A DNA stretch of 64,000 nt, from the NCBI GenBank assembly GCA_949372875.1, contig CASIAW010000011.1, forward strand, positions 1 to 64,000, in the 5' to 3' direction. The translations under genes and the position numbers were made by a program. Origin of the DNA: Candidatus Poseidoniaceae archaeon. GTDB lineage: Archaea; Thermoplasmatota; Poseidoniia; Poseidoniales; Poseidoniaceae. Positions 1 to 7,879 of the stretch are shown piece after piece (within the stretch, counting starts at the first letter, position 1; each line of letters begins with the position of its first letter). The notes under the pieces were generated by a model. That model saw only the letters and a list, made by a program, of their open reading frames with translations, was not told the origin of the DNA and did not search any database.

Positions 1-801
1 GCAGCTTTTTCGAGCGAAATCGGTGTTGGCGATTCTCTTGAACTCGAGGGGGTTTCGCTCAATGTCGTTGGCCTGATCTCAGGCGAGGTTTTCCAAACAA
101 ATGCGACCATTTTGATGAGCATTGACATCGCCCAGGCCATAACCGAAACCACCGGTTTCGACAAGGTGGTGATCACGATAGATTCAATTGAATTGGTTGA
201 CGATACGATGAATTTCCTGCGTTCTGAATACGGTGATGAGGTAACCGTCCAGACCGCATCGGACCAACAAGGTGACGACATCGCTCAATCAATCGATGCG
301 ATTGGTGGTAATGCAGATTTAGGCGCCATGGCTGCACTCTTTGCATCGTTGCTCGTGGTTGGTTTCATCATGGTGATTATCACCAAGGAGAGAGTAAATG
401 AAATCGGTGTTCTCAAAGCAATTGGATTGCCAAATTCGAAAATCGTCACTCAATTCTTGAGCGAATCAATTTTCATGGCGTCATTAGGATTTGTCGTTTG
501 TATTCTCATCACGTTGGTTGCCGGTCCAATGATTCAGACAATGCTCATTGAATCGGGTTCAAATGATGCATCATCTGCAGAAGAAGAATCAACTCCTCAA
601 CAGTTTCAACCTGGCCAAATTCTCAATCCCACTCCAGAGTCTTCTTCCATGGATTCAATCACCTCGTTGGAGTTTTCAGTGGATGGAGAGAGTATTCTAA
701 CGAGCTTCGGATTAACGATTTTGATTGGAGTGATTGGAGCGCTCTATCCCATATTGGGAGCGTTGAGAATGCAACCTGCGCAAGCATTGAGGTATGAATG
801 A
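1..801 (+). CDS. ABC transporter permease, MacB/LolC (FtsX-like) type, 5' truncated
   Basis: The reading frame is open from the first base, so the true start lies upstream. What remains is the end of the extracytoplasmic domain followed by three membrane helices (about nt 319-390, 466-545 and 697-765), the FtsX-domain layout of LolC/MacB permeases. The cytoplasmic motif after the first helix (ERVNEIGVLKAIG) and the C-terminal MQPAQALRYE are typical of the family. Between the last two helices sits an Asp/Glu/Ser/Pro-rich loop of about 50 residues, longer than usual. The gene overlaps the next, an ABC ATPase, by 8 nt, so the two form one exporter. The substrate cannot be read; the family moves lipoproteins, peptides or small hydrophobic molecules. 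Confidence 0.88.
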   Translation, partial: AAFSSEIGVGDSLELEGVSLNVVGLISGEVFQTNATILMSIDIAQAITETTGFDKVVITIDSIELVDDTMNFLRSEYGDEVTVQTASDQQGDDIAQSIDAIGGNADLGAMAALFASLLVVGFIMVIITKERVNEIGVLKAIGLPNSKIVTQFLSESIFMASLGFVVCILITLVAGPMIQTMLIESGSNDASSAEEESTPQQFQPGQILNPTPESSSMDSITSLEFSVDGESILTSFGLTILIGVIGALYPILGALRMQPAQALRYE

Positions 802-1690
802 GGTGAGAGAGATGAAGAATAAGGAGAAAACAGAAAAGATAACAGAAACCACTCCTGATGAAGAAGCATCCAAAGAAATGCTCCCCCTCAATCATTTGAA
901 GGAAGCTGTGGTGGCTCAGTATGGAGATGATGCTCGATTAATATTGGATTCAATTGATGAAGTTGAAGCCATCCTTCTCCGCCGAGAAGCAAGGGCGAAA
1001 GGTGAATTTGATGATGCAAAGGCCATCATCCATCTGTCGGGATTATCGAAAAAGTATGAATCAGCAGGAATGACTCCCGTTGATGCTCTGAAGGAAGTCG
1101 ATCTATCGATCGTCCAAGGTGAGATGGTTGCAGTGATTGGACCTTCTGGTTCGGGAAAATCAACACTGCTTCAGATGATGGGTGCATTGGATGTTCCAAC
1201 CAGTGGTGGTGCGAGGATTAATTTCCAAGAATTGTCCGAGATGAACACGAAGGAACTGACCCAATTTAGAAGTCAAACTGTGGGTTTCGTCTTCCAAAAA
1301 TTCAACCTCATCCCTAATTTGAGTGCACTGGAGAATGTCTCAATTGCGATGGAGTCCACGAAAATGAACCGCCAAGAAAGGAGGTCGAGAGCTGCCGAAC
1401 TTCTCAAAGAGGTTGGACTGGGCAAGCGGATGAGCCATCTCCCCGGGCAACTTTCGGGTGGTGAACAGCAGCGAGTTTCCATTGCCAGAGCATTGGCGAA
1501 TCACCCGAAGATCATCTATGCAGACGAACCTACAGGGTCGCTCGACTCAAAGACGAGTAGGACAATCATCCAACTGTTTGACACAATCCGAAGAGACTTC
1601 AACACGACCATCATTATTGTCACACACAATCATACAATTGCAAAGCATTGTGATAGAACTGTGAAAATCAAAGATGGGAGAATCAAGTAG
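794..1690 (+). CDS. ABC transporter ATP-binding protein (MacB/LolD type)
   Basis: This is the ATPase that powers the permease encoded immediately upstream (8-nt overlap). All nucleotide-binding motifs are present: Walker A GPSGSGKST at residues 116-124, Q-loop at Q168, signature LSGGEQQ at 220-226, Walker B with D244-E245, and H-loop H278. The family core is about 225 residues; this protein has an extra 75-residue charged N-terminus before the beta-strand that opens the domain. The extension could begin at a later start, but the stop/start overlap supports the ATG used here. The substrate is unknown. Confidence 0.93.
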   Translation: MNEVREMKNKEKTEKITETTPDEEASKEMLPLNHLKEAVVAQYGDDARLILDSIDEVEAILLRREARAKGEFDDAKAIIHLSGLSKKYESAGMTPVDALKEVDLSIVQGEMVAVIGPSGSGKSTLLQMMGALDVPTSGGARINFQELSEMNTKELTQFRSQTVGFVFQKFNLIPNLSALENVSIAMESTKMNRQERRSRAAELLKEVGLGKRMSHLPGQLSGGEQQRVSIARALANHPKIIYADEPTGSLDSKTSRTIIQLFDTIRRDFNTTIIIVTHNHTIAKHCDRTVKIKDGRIK

Positions 1691-1755
1691 ATTGGTGACC
1701 TCTCAATACCTTCTCCACAACCGCACCCAAAAATGGAGTCATGTCAGTTATGGTT

Positions 1756-2259
1756 TCAAACCAACTCATTTTTGTGTAAATTAACACGCTTGCCCATCCC
1801 ATCCCTTACTCTCGTCAGGATTCCTTGTGATTCTAATTTCGACAACGATCGGCTAATTTTTGAGTTCGTCATGCTAGATTCCTTTACGATGTTCGATTGC
1901 CAGCATTGACCATCATGTTGGAGTAGAAATTCAATGATGAACTGTTCTGTTGAATTGTATTTTGCAAGGTTTGGATTGAAATCGGCATCTGTTTGTGATG
2001 GCTCCGAGTTTGATAAGAATGAGATTTCCTGCTTTTTCGTTGATTTTGTCTTCGATGCGTTTACACCCGCTATGAATCCCACAAAGATGAGAATTGATGA
2101 ATAAACAATCAATTGGAATATACTTTTCAAGGACGTATCTGTGCTGATCGCAAAGTAAACTGCTCGCCCTGTGAGGAGCATCACAATTAACATCGAAAGC
2201 ACGAAAACTGACTGCGAGGACGTTTTGTCAGCTCTCGATTGTGGGTAATCCATTACCAT
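1756..2259 (-). CDS. Membrane-anchored winged-helix transcriptional regulator
   Basis: A 167-residue protein with two predicted membrane helices (about 17-37 and 46-66), a hydrophilic linker, and a C-terminal winged helix-turn-helix of MarR/IclR-like pattern (about 103-165), including NSKISRSLSKLESQGI followed by a wing with basic residues. This helix-helix-wHTH plan is common in euryarchaea and suggests a regulator that senses something at the membrane. I use the ATG at 2257-2259. An upstream in-frame ATG at 2413-2415 would add 52 residues, but these run through the GC-rich palindromic intergenic DNA and look non-coding. The target genes are unknown; the divergent small gene at 2471 is a candidate. 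Confidence 0.72.
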   Translation of the reverse strand: MVMDYPQSRADKTSSQSVFVLSMLIVMLLTGRAVYFAISTDTSLKSIFQLIVYSSILIFVGFIAGVNASKTKSTKKQEISFLSNSEPSQTDADFNPNLAKYNSTEQFIIEFLLQHDGQCWQSNIVKESSMTNSKISRSLSKLESQGILTRVRDGMGKRVNLHKNELV

Positions 2260-2328
2260 GTTGTTTCCTCCGAATCCTGATACTAAAGAAACTTGGTGTG
2301 CGATGTTTGTATATTCGCAAACCGCCGT

Positions 2329-2349
2329 ATACATGGGGGCCCCATGTAT
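2329..2349. promoter_or_regulatory. 21-nt palindrome in the divergent intergenic region (candidate operator)
   Basis: Ten-base arms ATACATGGGG and CCCCATGTAT are perfectly complementary around a single central G. The symmetry extends two further pairs outward beyond one mismatch. It lies between a membrane wHTH regulator on the minus strand (start 2259) and a small membrane protein on the plus strand (start 2471). The size suits a dimeric-regulator binding site; autoregulation is inference. Confidence 0.45.
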
Positions 2350-2381
2350 GCGCCCGTGAATACAACGGTACCCTTTCAAAC

Positions 2382-2403
2382 GGGGGCATTCGGAAGGGCC
2401 CCC
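2382..2403. repeat. GC-rich inverted repeat
   Basis: GGGGGC at 2382-2387 is complementary to GCCCCC at 2398-2403 with a 10-nt loop, about 30 nt from the larger palindrome at 2329-2349 in the same divergent intergenic region. It could be part of the same control region or a weak hairpin. Confidence 0.35.
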
Positions 2404-2470
2404 TCTCGAAATCATTGAACGGTTTTAGTAGGTGAGTTACATTTAGATACAGGAGTATTGGTTTCGCAGC

Positions 2471-2665
2471 ATGGATGATGAGGCACCTTCTCCAGAGGGA
2501 ACCTTATTCACTCGTCTTGCGAATTTTGGTTATTCACTCGTCAGCCCTTTTCTTTACCCTCTTGTGATTGGTACTGCCATCCTCTTCATCCTGTTCAAAG
2601 TTTTTAGCTCCGACAGTTCATTTGGAGCGGCGGAATTGATTGGGCTTATGGGGGGAGAGGTATGA
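2471..2665 (+). CDS. Small single-helix membrane protein, unknown
   Basis: A 64-residue ORF with an acidic N-terminus (MDDEAPSPEG) and one or two hydrophobic stretches (about residues 20-45). No family is recognised. It stands alone on the plus strand facing a divergent membrane wHTH regulator across a palindrome. Its short length makes it uncertain, but the ATG, the acidic-then-hydrophobic composition and the position in an otherwise empty interval favour a real gene. Confidence 0.45.
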   Translation: MDDEAPSPEGTLFTRLANFGYSLVSPFLYPLVIGTAILFILFKVFSSDSSFGAAELIGLMGGEV

Positions 2666-2837
2666 AAAAACACACATCCTGTTTGAACCATCAACTCATC
2701 AATTCAGATCTGTTACAAGAGGTCACCCATTACCCATGCACCTCTGGAAATAGGTTGTAAGGGCCCGCAGTGATTGAGCCAAAATACGACTGGGCGTTCA
2801 GTGAACTCTATTCCCCGCTACTCTTGTAGAGGTTTGA

Positions 2838-3098
2838 CTACAAGTCGGCGCCACAGTTCATACAGTGTTTGCCTTGTGAAGGCGTCAAATCACTGCACAT
2901 ACTGCAGGTGATGTAGGCGTGAAGTTCGAGGACGGCTTTCTGCTTGATCATCACCCATGCGACCCAGGCGTAGGCTATTGTCAGCAGTACGAACAGGCCA
3001 ACGACGGCACCAGTTCCTAGAGAGAGGAACTGAGCACTTAGAGCAAAGGAGAAGAAAACGCCGGCAGTAAATGCATAGACGGGCCATTCCAAGCGCAT
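2838..3098 (-). CDS. Small membrane protein with C-terminal zinc ribbon
   Basis: Two hydrophobic helices in the first 55 residues are followed by a C-terminal zinc-ribbon signature: CSMC, then GKHCMNCGADL, two CxxC knuckles about 15 residues apart. Such ribbons cap many archaeal membrane proteins, and the partner or function cannot be inferred. I use the ATG at 3096-3098 (86 residues). A TTG 39 nt upstream would also be in frame. No operon partner lies close by. Confidence 0.62.
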   Translation of the reverse strand: MRLEWPVYAFTAGVFFSFALSAQFLSLGTGAVVGLFVLLTIAYAWVAWVMIKQKAVLELHAYITCSMCSDLTPSQGKHCMNCGADL

Positions 3099-3419
3099 GA
3101 TGGGCGCTTTGACTGCATGTATTTGATTTGTATTCAAGAAATATGTGTCGAAGCTTGTTCATATTGAGCAAAATGTTGTGTTTCAAATGTCTTTCACACT
3201 TGAAGAGAACAACAAATTGTCTAACGTTCAGGCAATTGCCAATTCGCCAATTCGATTTGAGCGGCCCCAAGGATTGTAATTAAACTGATTACTTCGGCAT
3301 AGGAGGCTATTGTGTGAATGTTCATGAGGCTACTATTTACACCAAGAGTTTGGTATTTCATCTAGATAAACGAGGTAGGTTTTCCAATTCAATAGGCATT
3401 CATTTGGATAGATTTCGGT
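3099..3419. other. Intergenic interval without a recognisable gene
   Basis: About 320 bases between a zinc-ribbon membrane protein and the 3' end of a lipoprotein gene, both on the minus strand. I see no convincing ORF or RNA gene. A short tandem pattern of CAATTGCCAATTCGCCAATTCG type occurs near 3230-3255. The promoter of the downstream minus-strand gene should lie here, but no clear TATA element stands out. Confidence 0.4.
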
Positions 3420-4007
3420 TCAGGAGCCATTCATGAGGTTTGTATAACCAGATTCATGAGTTGTTGCGTTAAACCACATACTCATGCCCTCAACACTATC
3501 CCACAACCCTACTCTTGCCGAAAGAATAGTATTGTTTTCTATCAATAAAATATGAGGGATTGAAGCAATAGACAAATTTTCCGATAATGGTGGTGCATGT
3601 AGAAATGGTCGATCGAGCGAACGGTTTAATTCTCCCTCCATCAGGTTATGCCAGTTCGTCATATTCGAACTTTCATTACTTTCATGCTTATTCATAACCA
3701 GCAAATGATTCGGCATTATCGCTTCATCAAGCGCTCCAATAGTCGGTTTACAATGGATACACCAAGATGCTGAAAAGTAAGCAACCCAACGCCCACTCCC
3801 ATTTGCTGAAGATTCATTCCAATGGGTTCCGTTTTGGTCAATATAGTCAAAATTTGGTAACGTGCACCCAATCTGCCATTCAGGCATATTGCCTTCAGAA
3901 CAAAATTCAATTTCTGTTTCTACGGTTTCAACTTCTGAACGAATACAACCAGAGAGGCTTCCTAAAGTAAACAAGAGAACGAGTATGAATGAAATTATTT
4001 TACTCAC
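3420..4007 (-). CDS. Thioredoxin-fold (TlpA-like) lipoprotein
   Basis: The 195-residue product begins with a signal peptide and lipobox LSGC (acylated Cys at 21), so it is probably anchored outside the membrane. A thioredoxin/TlpA-type domain follows: strand VAYFSASWC, redox motif CIHC at 83-86 followed by KP, and a later SIPHILLI strand where the cis-Pro of the fold is expected. It probably reduces or isomerises disulfides in exported proteins; the neighbouring secretome is large. The start used is GTG at 4005-4007, which gives a complete signal peptide and follows an AGGTG-like stretch. Several NxS/T sites suggest N-glycosylation. Confidence 0.8.
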   Translation of the reverse strand: MSKIISFILVLLFTLGSLSGCIRSEVETVETEIEFCSEGNMPEWQIGCTLPNFDYIDQNGTHWNESSANGSGRWVAYFSASWCIHCKPTIGALDEAIMPNHLLVMNKHESNESSNMTNWHNLMEGELNRSLDRPFLHAPPLSENLSIASIPHILLIENNTILSARVGLWDSVEGMSMWFNATTHESGYTNLMNGS

Positions 4008-4103
4008 TAAAACACCTTTCTGTAAACAATCTCATATGACTTCGCCGTATCAACCTATTGCATACAACGGCTTTTTTCTATTGAAATGCACTTAAAGAGA
4101 GTA

Positions 4104-4871
4104 TTAAATTCTGCTTCGTAACAAAACGAGAGCCAACAAGAGCATGTTGACTCCAAGAATTAATTCGGGAAGGTCGTCAAGATTTTGGGTTATTGCAAGT
4201 GCGAAGATGAGTAACGATTGCATTCCAAACCCAAGAGATGAGGAAACGGTTAATTCAAAAGTTAAATTTTTCGAGCCTTTACCAGCTAAACCAGAAATGA
4301 TTCGGTCTTGCCAACTAAAAAAGAGGAGATATACAGTGTGTAGAAGGTTGACATTCTTTTGCTTCTCCCAAGGATGGGCGACTGGCTGAACGCGTTCATC
4401 AACCCTGCTCGTTGAATCGCCCGAACCTAACATTCTCAAGAGCACAGAATAGTGATTGAACAAGGAATATTGGAATAAAGTGGCTAAAATCATAATTCCA
4501 GTGAACCAAAAATCCCACTCAAAGAGCTCTCCAAACGCCCACATGACAGCGATTAACCCAATTGTATCAGCAACAGTATCCCAATACCTTCCAACGTGCG
4601 AAGGCCTTTCACGGATACGGGCCAACTCCCCGTCAACTGCATCAATTACTCCTTTCACGATAAGCAAGAAACACGCAACAACAGTTCGTTCTTCTAAGAT
4701 TAGCCATGCACAGAATATTGTGAGGAGTAGATGCAAGTTTGTCACCTGCATCACAGATACGGGAGTTTCTTTGAGCCTACGGGCCATAATTCGAGCAAAA
4801 GGCCTCCCCCATTCTGACAAATCAATGACGTTTCGGTCTCCGTATTTTTTTATTGTCACCGATACGCCCAT
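4104..4871 (-). CDS. CDP-alcohol phosphatidyltransferase family protein
   Basis: An integral membrane enzyme that transfers a phospho-head group from a CDP-activated lipid to an alcohol, as in archaeal phospholipid headgroup synthesis. The diagnostic motif is complete: D77, D80-G81, A84-R85, G94, D98 and D102, with the spacing D-x2-DG-x2-AR-x8-G-x3-D-x3-D. Hydrophobic helices lie on both sides; 255 residues is a little longer than the minimal family. The particular acceptor (inositol phosphate, glycerol, serine) cannot be told from the motif. It stands alone, divergent from the dimethylargininase-like gene. Confidence 0.85.
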   Translation of the reverse strand: MGVSVTIKKYGDRNVIDLSEWGRPFARIMARRLKETPVSVMQVTNLHLLLTIFCAWLILEERTVVACFLLIVKGVIDAVDGELARIRERPSHVGRYWDTVADTIGLIAVMWAFGELFEWDFWFTGIMILATLFQYSLFNHYSVLLRMLGSGDSTSRVDERVQPVAHPWEKQKNVNLLHTVYLLFFSWQDRIISGLAGKGSKNLTFELTVSSSLGFGMQSLLIFALAITQNLDDLPELILGVNMLLLALVLLRSRI

Positions 4872-5005
4872 CCGGCCCTAATGCCTCTCCTTGATAGTGT
4901 TGAGTATGAAAGAACTGTATATGCCACTCCTTCCTTTCCATTCAACGGAAACCGGCTTCCAAAAAAAGGCGAAGCGTTAAGGGGGGTTGGGAATCCGGTT
5001 TAATC

Positions 5006-5815
5006 ATGGCAACGGTACGCCTTGGGCAGAAAAACCGTGCCCTCACCCGCGCAGTTCCCGATTCTTTTGATCGTGCTCTCGCTAAATTTTTTGGCTCAGG
5101 ACCAACAGATATTCCGCTTGCAAAAGCACAACATACAGCTTATTGCCAAGCATTGGTTGATGCAGGTATAGAAGTTACAATTCTTCCAAAAGACAACGAT
5201 CATCCCGATTGTATTTTCGTGGAAGACCAAGCAGTTGTCATTGATGGACATGTGCTTTTACCAGTCCCTGGACACCCTTCTCGAGTGAATGAGCAACCCC
5301 CAATTTCAGAATTTATCAATCGCCAACTTTCCGGCACCAAAATTTGTTCTATGAACGGCGGGGCTCGTATGGATGGCGGAGATATACTTCGATTGGGTGA
5401 TCTCTTTTTCGTCGGGCGCTCTTCAAGAACAAACGATGCGGGTATTGAAGAATTACAAGATCTTCTAACCCATTTGGGTCATGAACTGCGCATCATTGAA
5501 ATTCCAGACCAAGCACTTCATCTGACAAGTATTAGTTCAACACCTACAGATAAAGTAATCCTAGCACCTGAAGGATTCATTTCCAAAGATGCCTTTGGTG
5601 AACTCCCAGATGGCTGTGAAGTCAAGTGGATGCCAGCGGAAGAAGTCTACGGCTGCAATACAATCGGCCTCCCTAACGGGCAAGTATTGGTTGCTGAAGG
5701 GTACCCTACTGTCTTGAAGACCCTTCAAGCGATGGGGCTTGATACAGTTCTTCTGGACATGAGTCAAATCAGGGAAGCTGATGGCTCACTCACCTGTTGT
5801 TCATTGTTTTTCTAA
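5006..5815 (+). CDS. Dimethylargininase-like hydrolase (DDAH / amidinotransferase superfamily)
   Basis: The 269-residue length and motifs fit the pentein-fold N-omega-dimethylarginine dimethylaminohydrolases, which convert methylated arginines to citrulline plus an amine. Visible signatures are FVEDQAVV (about 71-78), DGGDIL (123-128), the catalytic-His region LHLTS (H172) and the C-terminal DGSLTCC with the nucleophilic Cys at 264 or 265. Arginine deiminase and N-succinylarginine dihydrolase share the fold but are usually much longer. It is monocistronic; the stop directly abuts the end of the convergent gene. The true substrate in an archaeon is inference. Confidence 0.8.
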   Translation: MATVRLGQKNRALTRAVPDSFDRALAKFFGSGPTDIPLAKAQHTAYCQALVDAGIEVTILPKDNDHPDCIFVEDQAVVIDGHVLLPVPGHPSRVNEQPPISEFINRQLSGTKICSMNGGARMDGGDILRLGDLFFVGRSSRTNDAGIEELQDLLTHLGHELRIIEIPDQALHLTSISSTPTDKVILAPEGFISKDAFGELPDGCEVKWMPAEEVYGCNTIGLPNGQVLVAEGYPTVLKTLQAMGLDTVLLDMSQIREADGSLTCCSLFF

Positions 5816-6256
5816 TCACTCAAAGCGTGATTCAGGAGAATGGACCAATGAATACCATTTCATGATTTGGATTGAAGTGTCTTGTTGGTCAATGCACCGA
5901 TGAATATTTTCAGCAAAAGCACCGGTCGATGCATTGTCTGCAAACAAAATTTCATTTTTTGATGGAATAAGGTTGAGAGTTTTTGTATGATCGACATACA
6001 ATCCAATTTCAAATTCAAGCCATGCATCACCTTGTTGAGTTAATTCAATGAATATCGAAGAAAACAGGAAACTCGCTAAATCGTCAGCGCTGTAAAACGA
6101 ACAAAGCATCGACAATGTCTCAAGTAAACCACGTGATTTATCAGAAAGTGAGTCGGGAGTGTCTCCCAGAGTTTGTGACTTCACCATCGTGAACAGTGGC
6201 GTCTCGTCCTCCATGTTAACTGGAGGGGGGGGAGTGGCAATAATTCTAACCGTCAT
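5816..6256 (-). CDS. Conserved-looking hypothetical protein
   Basis: A 146-residue soluble protein starting MTVRIIATPPPP, with no recognised motif. It begins 4 nt after the stop of the SDR gene, so the two are probably co-transcribed. An in-frame start 39 nt upstream would overlap the SDR gene and is less likely. The central part alternates hydrophobic and charged residues as in a small alpha/beta domain. No signal peptide or membrane segment is seen, and no function can be proposed. Confidence 0.6.
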   Translation of the reverse strand: MTVRIIATPPPPVNMEDETPLFTMVKSQTLGDTPDSLSDKSRGLLETLSMLCSFYSADDLASFLFSSIFIELTQQGDAWLEFEIGLYVDHTKTLNLIPSKNEILFADNASTGAFAENIHRCIDQQDTSIQIMKWYSLVHSPESRFE

Positions 6257-6260
6257 GAAC

Positions 6261-6938
6261 TTACCAAGGCAGAAGTTCCCCATCAAATTGTACAAACTGG
6301 CCCGTATTTTCCAAAGTTCGAGTTTCGATGACCTTCCTCATCCCAGCGATGCTCTCAGGAATTTCTACAGGCGCTTTATCACCGCCCATGTCTGTTTTCA
6401 CCCATCCTGGGTGAAGAATAACAAATGAAATGTTATCTTCAATCGCTTCTTTCTTCATAGCGACTGTAAACATGTTGAGAGCGGTTTTACTCGCTCTGTA
6501 AGCATACGAACGCCCCATATAACAGTCATCGATAGAAGCCATAAGACTGCTCACCATTGCGATGTTTGTAAGTGAGTCATGACTCATTTTTCCATACAGA
6601 GCTTTGACGACCCGCACCGGCCCTAAGGCATTAATGTCAATGACTTCGAGCGCCCACGCATCATCGATTTCAGTTAAATTTCTCCACCGCCCATCGGCGA
6701 CGCCGGCATTATTGACAAGGAGGTCGATTCGCTCTGGTGCCTGACTTGCAAATGCTGCAACGGAATCATTTGATTGTACATCGAGTTGGTGAATCGTCAG
6801 CTTTGGACTATCAAAAGTAGCTAATCGACCGGGGTCAGTTCGATAACCAGCGTATACTTCCCATCCATTTTCGAGTAATTGGTGAACCCATTCTGCTCCT
6901 AATCCTCTGTTTGCTCCTGTAATGACTGCTATGCCCAT
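6261..6938 (-). CDS. Short-chain dehydrogenase/reductase (SDR)
   Basis: A classical SDR of 225 residues. The cofactor motif TGANRGLG is at 7-14, NNAG at 76-79, serine(s) at 130-131, and the catalytic YRASK (Y147, K151) is intact. The family performs NAD(P)-dependent oxidoreduction of small alcohols or ketones; the substrate is not readable. The N-terminal glycine pattern with R11 favours NADP(H), by analogy only. First gene of a two-gene unit with the hypothetical protein ending at 5816. Confidence 0.9.
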   Translation of the reverse strand: MGIAVITGANRGLGAEWVHQLLENGWEVYAGYRTDPGRLATFDSPKLTIHQLDVQSNDSVAAFASQAPERIDLLVNNAGVADGRWRNLTEIDDAWALEVIDINALGPVRVVKALYGKMSHDSLTNIAMVSSLMASIDDCYMGRSYAYRASKTALNMFTVAMKKEAIEDNISFVILHPGWVKTDMGGDKAPVEIPESIAGMRKVIETRTLENTGQFVQFDGELLPW

Positions 6939-7037
6939 GGAGTGTCCATCATTCGTTGGTAGAAGAAGAATTGCATTCTAACGACCCAATCCGAGGGTGG
7001 GCTTCTTGAGGGGTCAGCCCGTGGAACTCCCGTTACC

Positions 7038-7637
7038 ATGTCTGAATCAGTAGAGAAGACCTCGTTTTTCCGAAAGTGGGCTATGCGCCAGTATTGGCGT
7101 ATGCAACAATCTCAAGCAGTGGTTGGCCTATTGCTCTGGGGAACCACAATCACACTCCTTGTGTGGCCCTATATTTCATGGAGGTTCACCTCCAGTTGCG
7201 ATTCAGGATTGTGCTTTTCAGACAGTATCATCGGTATTCCGAGTACCTACATCGGTTTGGCACTCATTTTCTTTTCAGTTATGTTTGCTGTATTGACCAT
7301 CGGATTCCTTTATGATCAAGTCTTTTCGCTGTGGACGGAATGGAGAAGTGTTGACATGGAGCGTAATCCGTATGTTACGTATGCTCTTTCCCCGAACTGG
7401 GTGATGATGATTGCTTTGCAAGCAGAAACTCTGAAGAGAACTAGTCCAGATGATGAAGCCCTTGTCAAGCAAGCAGATTGGTATCTCAAATGGTGTGAAC
7501 AATACACGGAGGGTGAAATGTTCGCTCGGGCCGTTCAGCGCTGGGATTCCGATATGGGAGAGACGCCAACATTCTGGTTTACGAGTGATGATTCAATGCA
7601 AAGAGCACGTGAAACTTCCTTTGAAGACGAAGCTTGA
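7038..7637 (+). CDS. Membrane protein with two helices, unknown
   Basis: A 199-residue product with a basic N-terminus, one hydrophobic helix at about 28-48, a short Cys-containing loop (CDSGLC), a second helix at about 69-92, and a soluble C-terminal half rich in Trp and acidic residues. No family is recognised. It is monocistronic and convergent with the TPM-domain gene region; its stop lies 7 nt from the stop of the frameshifted Gly/Ser/Arg tail at 7645. Confidence 0.65.
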   Translation: MSESVEKTSFFRKWAMRQYWRMQQSQAVVGLLLWGTTITLLVWPYISWRFTSSCDSGLCFSDSIIGIPSTYIGLALIFFSVMFAVLTIGFLYDQVFSLWTEWRSVDMERNPYVTYALSPNWVMMIALQAETLKRTSPDDEALVKQADWYLKWCEQYTEGEMFARAVQRWDSDMGETPTFWFTSDDSMQRARETSFEDEA

Positions 7638-7644
7638 GATTTCC

Positions 7645-7879
7645 TCAACGGCCTCTACGGCCGCCACCGCGCCGACCGCCGCCACCACCGCTTCTTCTTG
7701 AACTGCCACCGCTACTACGGCCTGAACTACCACCGCGACTGCTGCGACTCGAGCCACCACTGCTTCGGCCCGAACTACCGCCGCGACTCGAGCCACCACT
7801 GCTGCGACTTGACCCACTGCGCTTGGTGCTGCTGCCGCGTCGTGAGCCACCGCTAGCTTTTCGTGAACGCTTGTTACCC
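7645..7879 (-). pseudogene. Out-of-frame Gly/Ser/Arg-rich tail, probable 3' end of the TPM gene
   Basis: A different minus-strand frame from the TPM gene continues through this stretch, encoding repeated GGSSGRSSGGSSR-type sequence and ending RRGGGRRGR before TGA at 7645-7647. TPM/YgcG proteins commonly finish in just such Gly/Ser-rich tails. The change of frame would occur inside a (CAA)5 run near 7902-7918, where skipping one base (+1) joins the two frames. The tail ends 7 nt from the convergent gene, the usual spacing here. It may be a real frameshift mutation, a slippage-controlled tail, or a sequencing indel. Confidence 0.5.
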
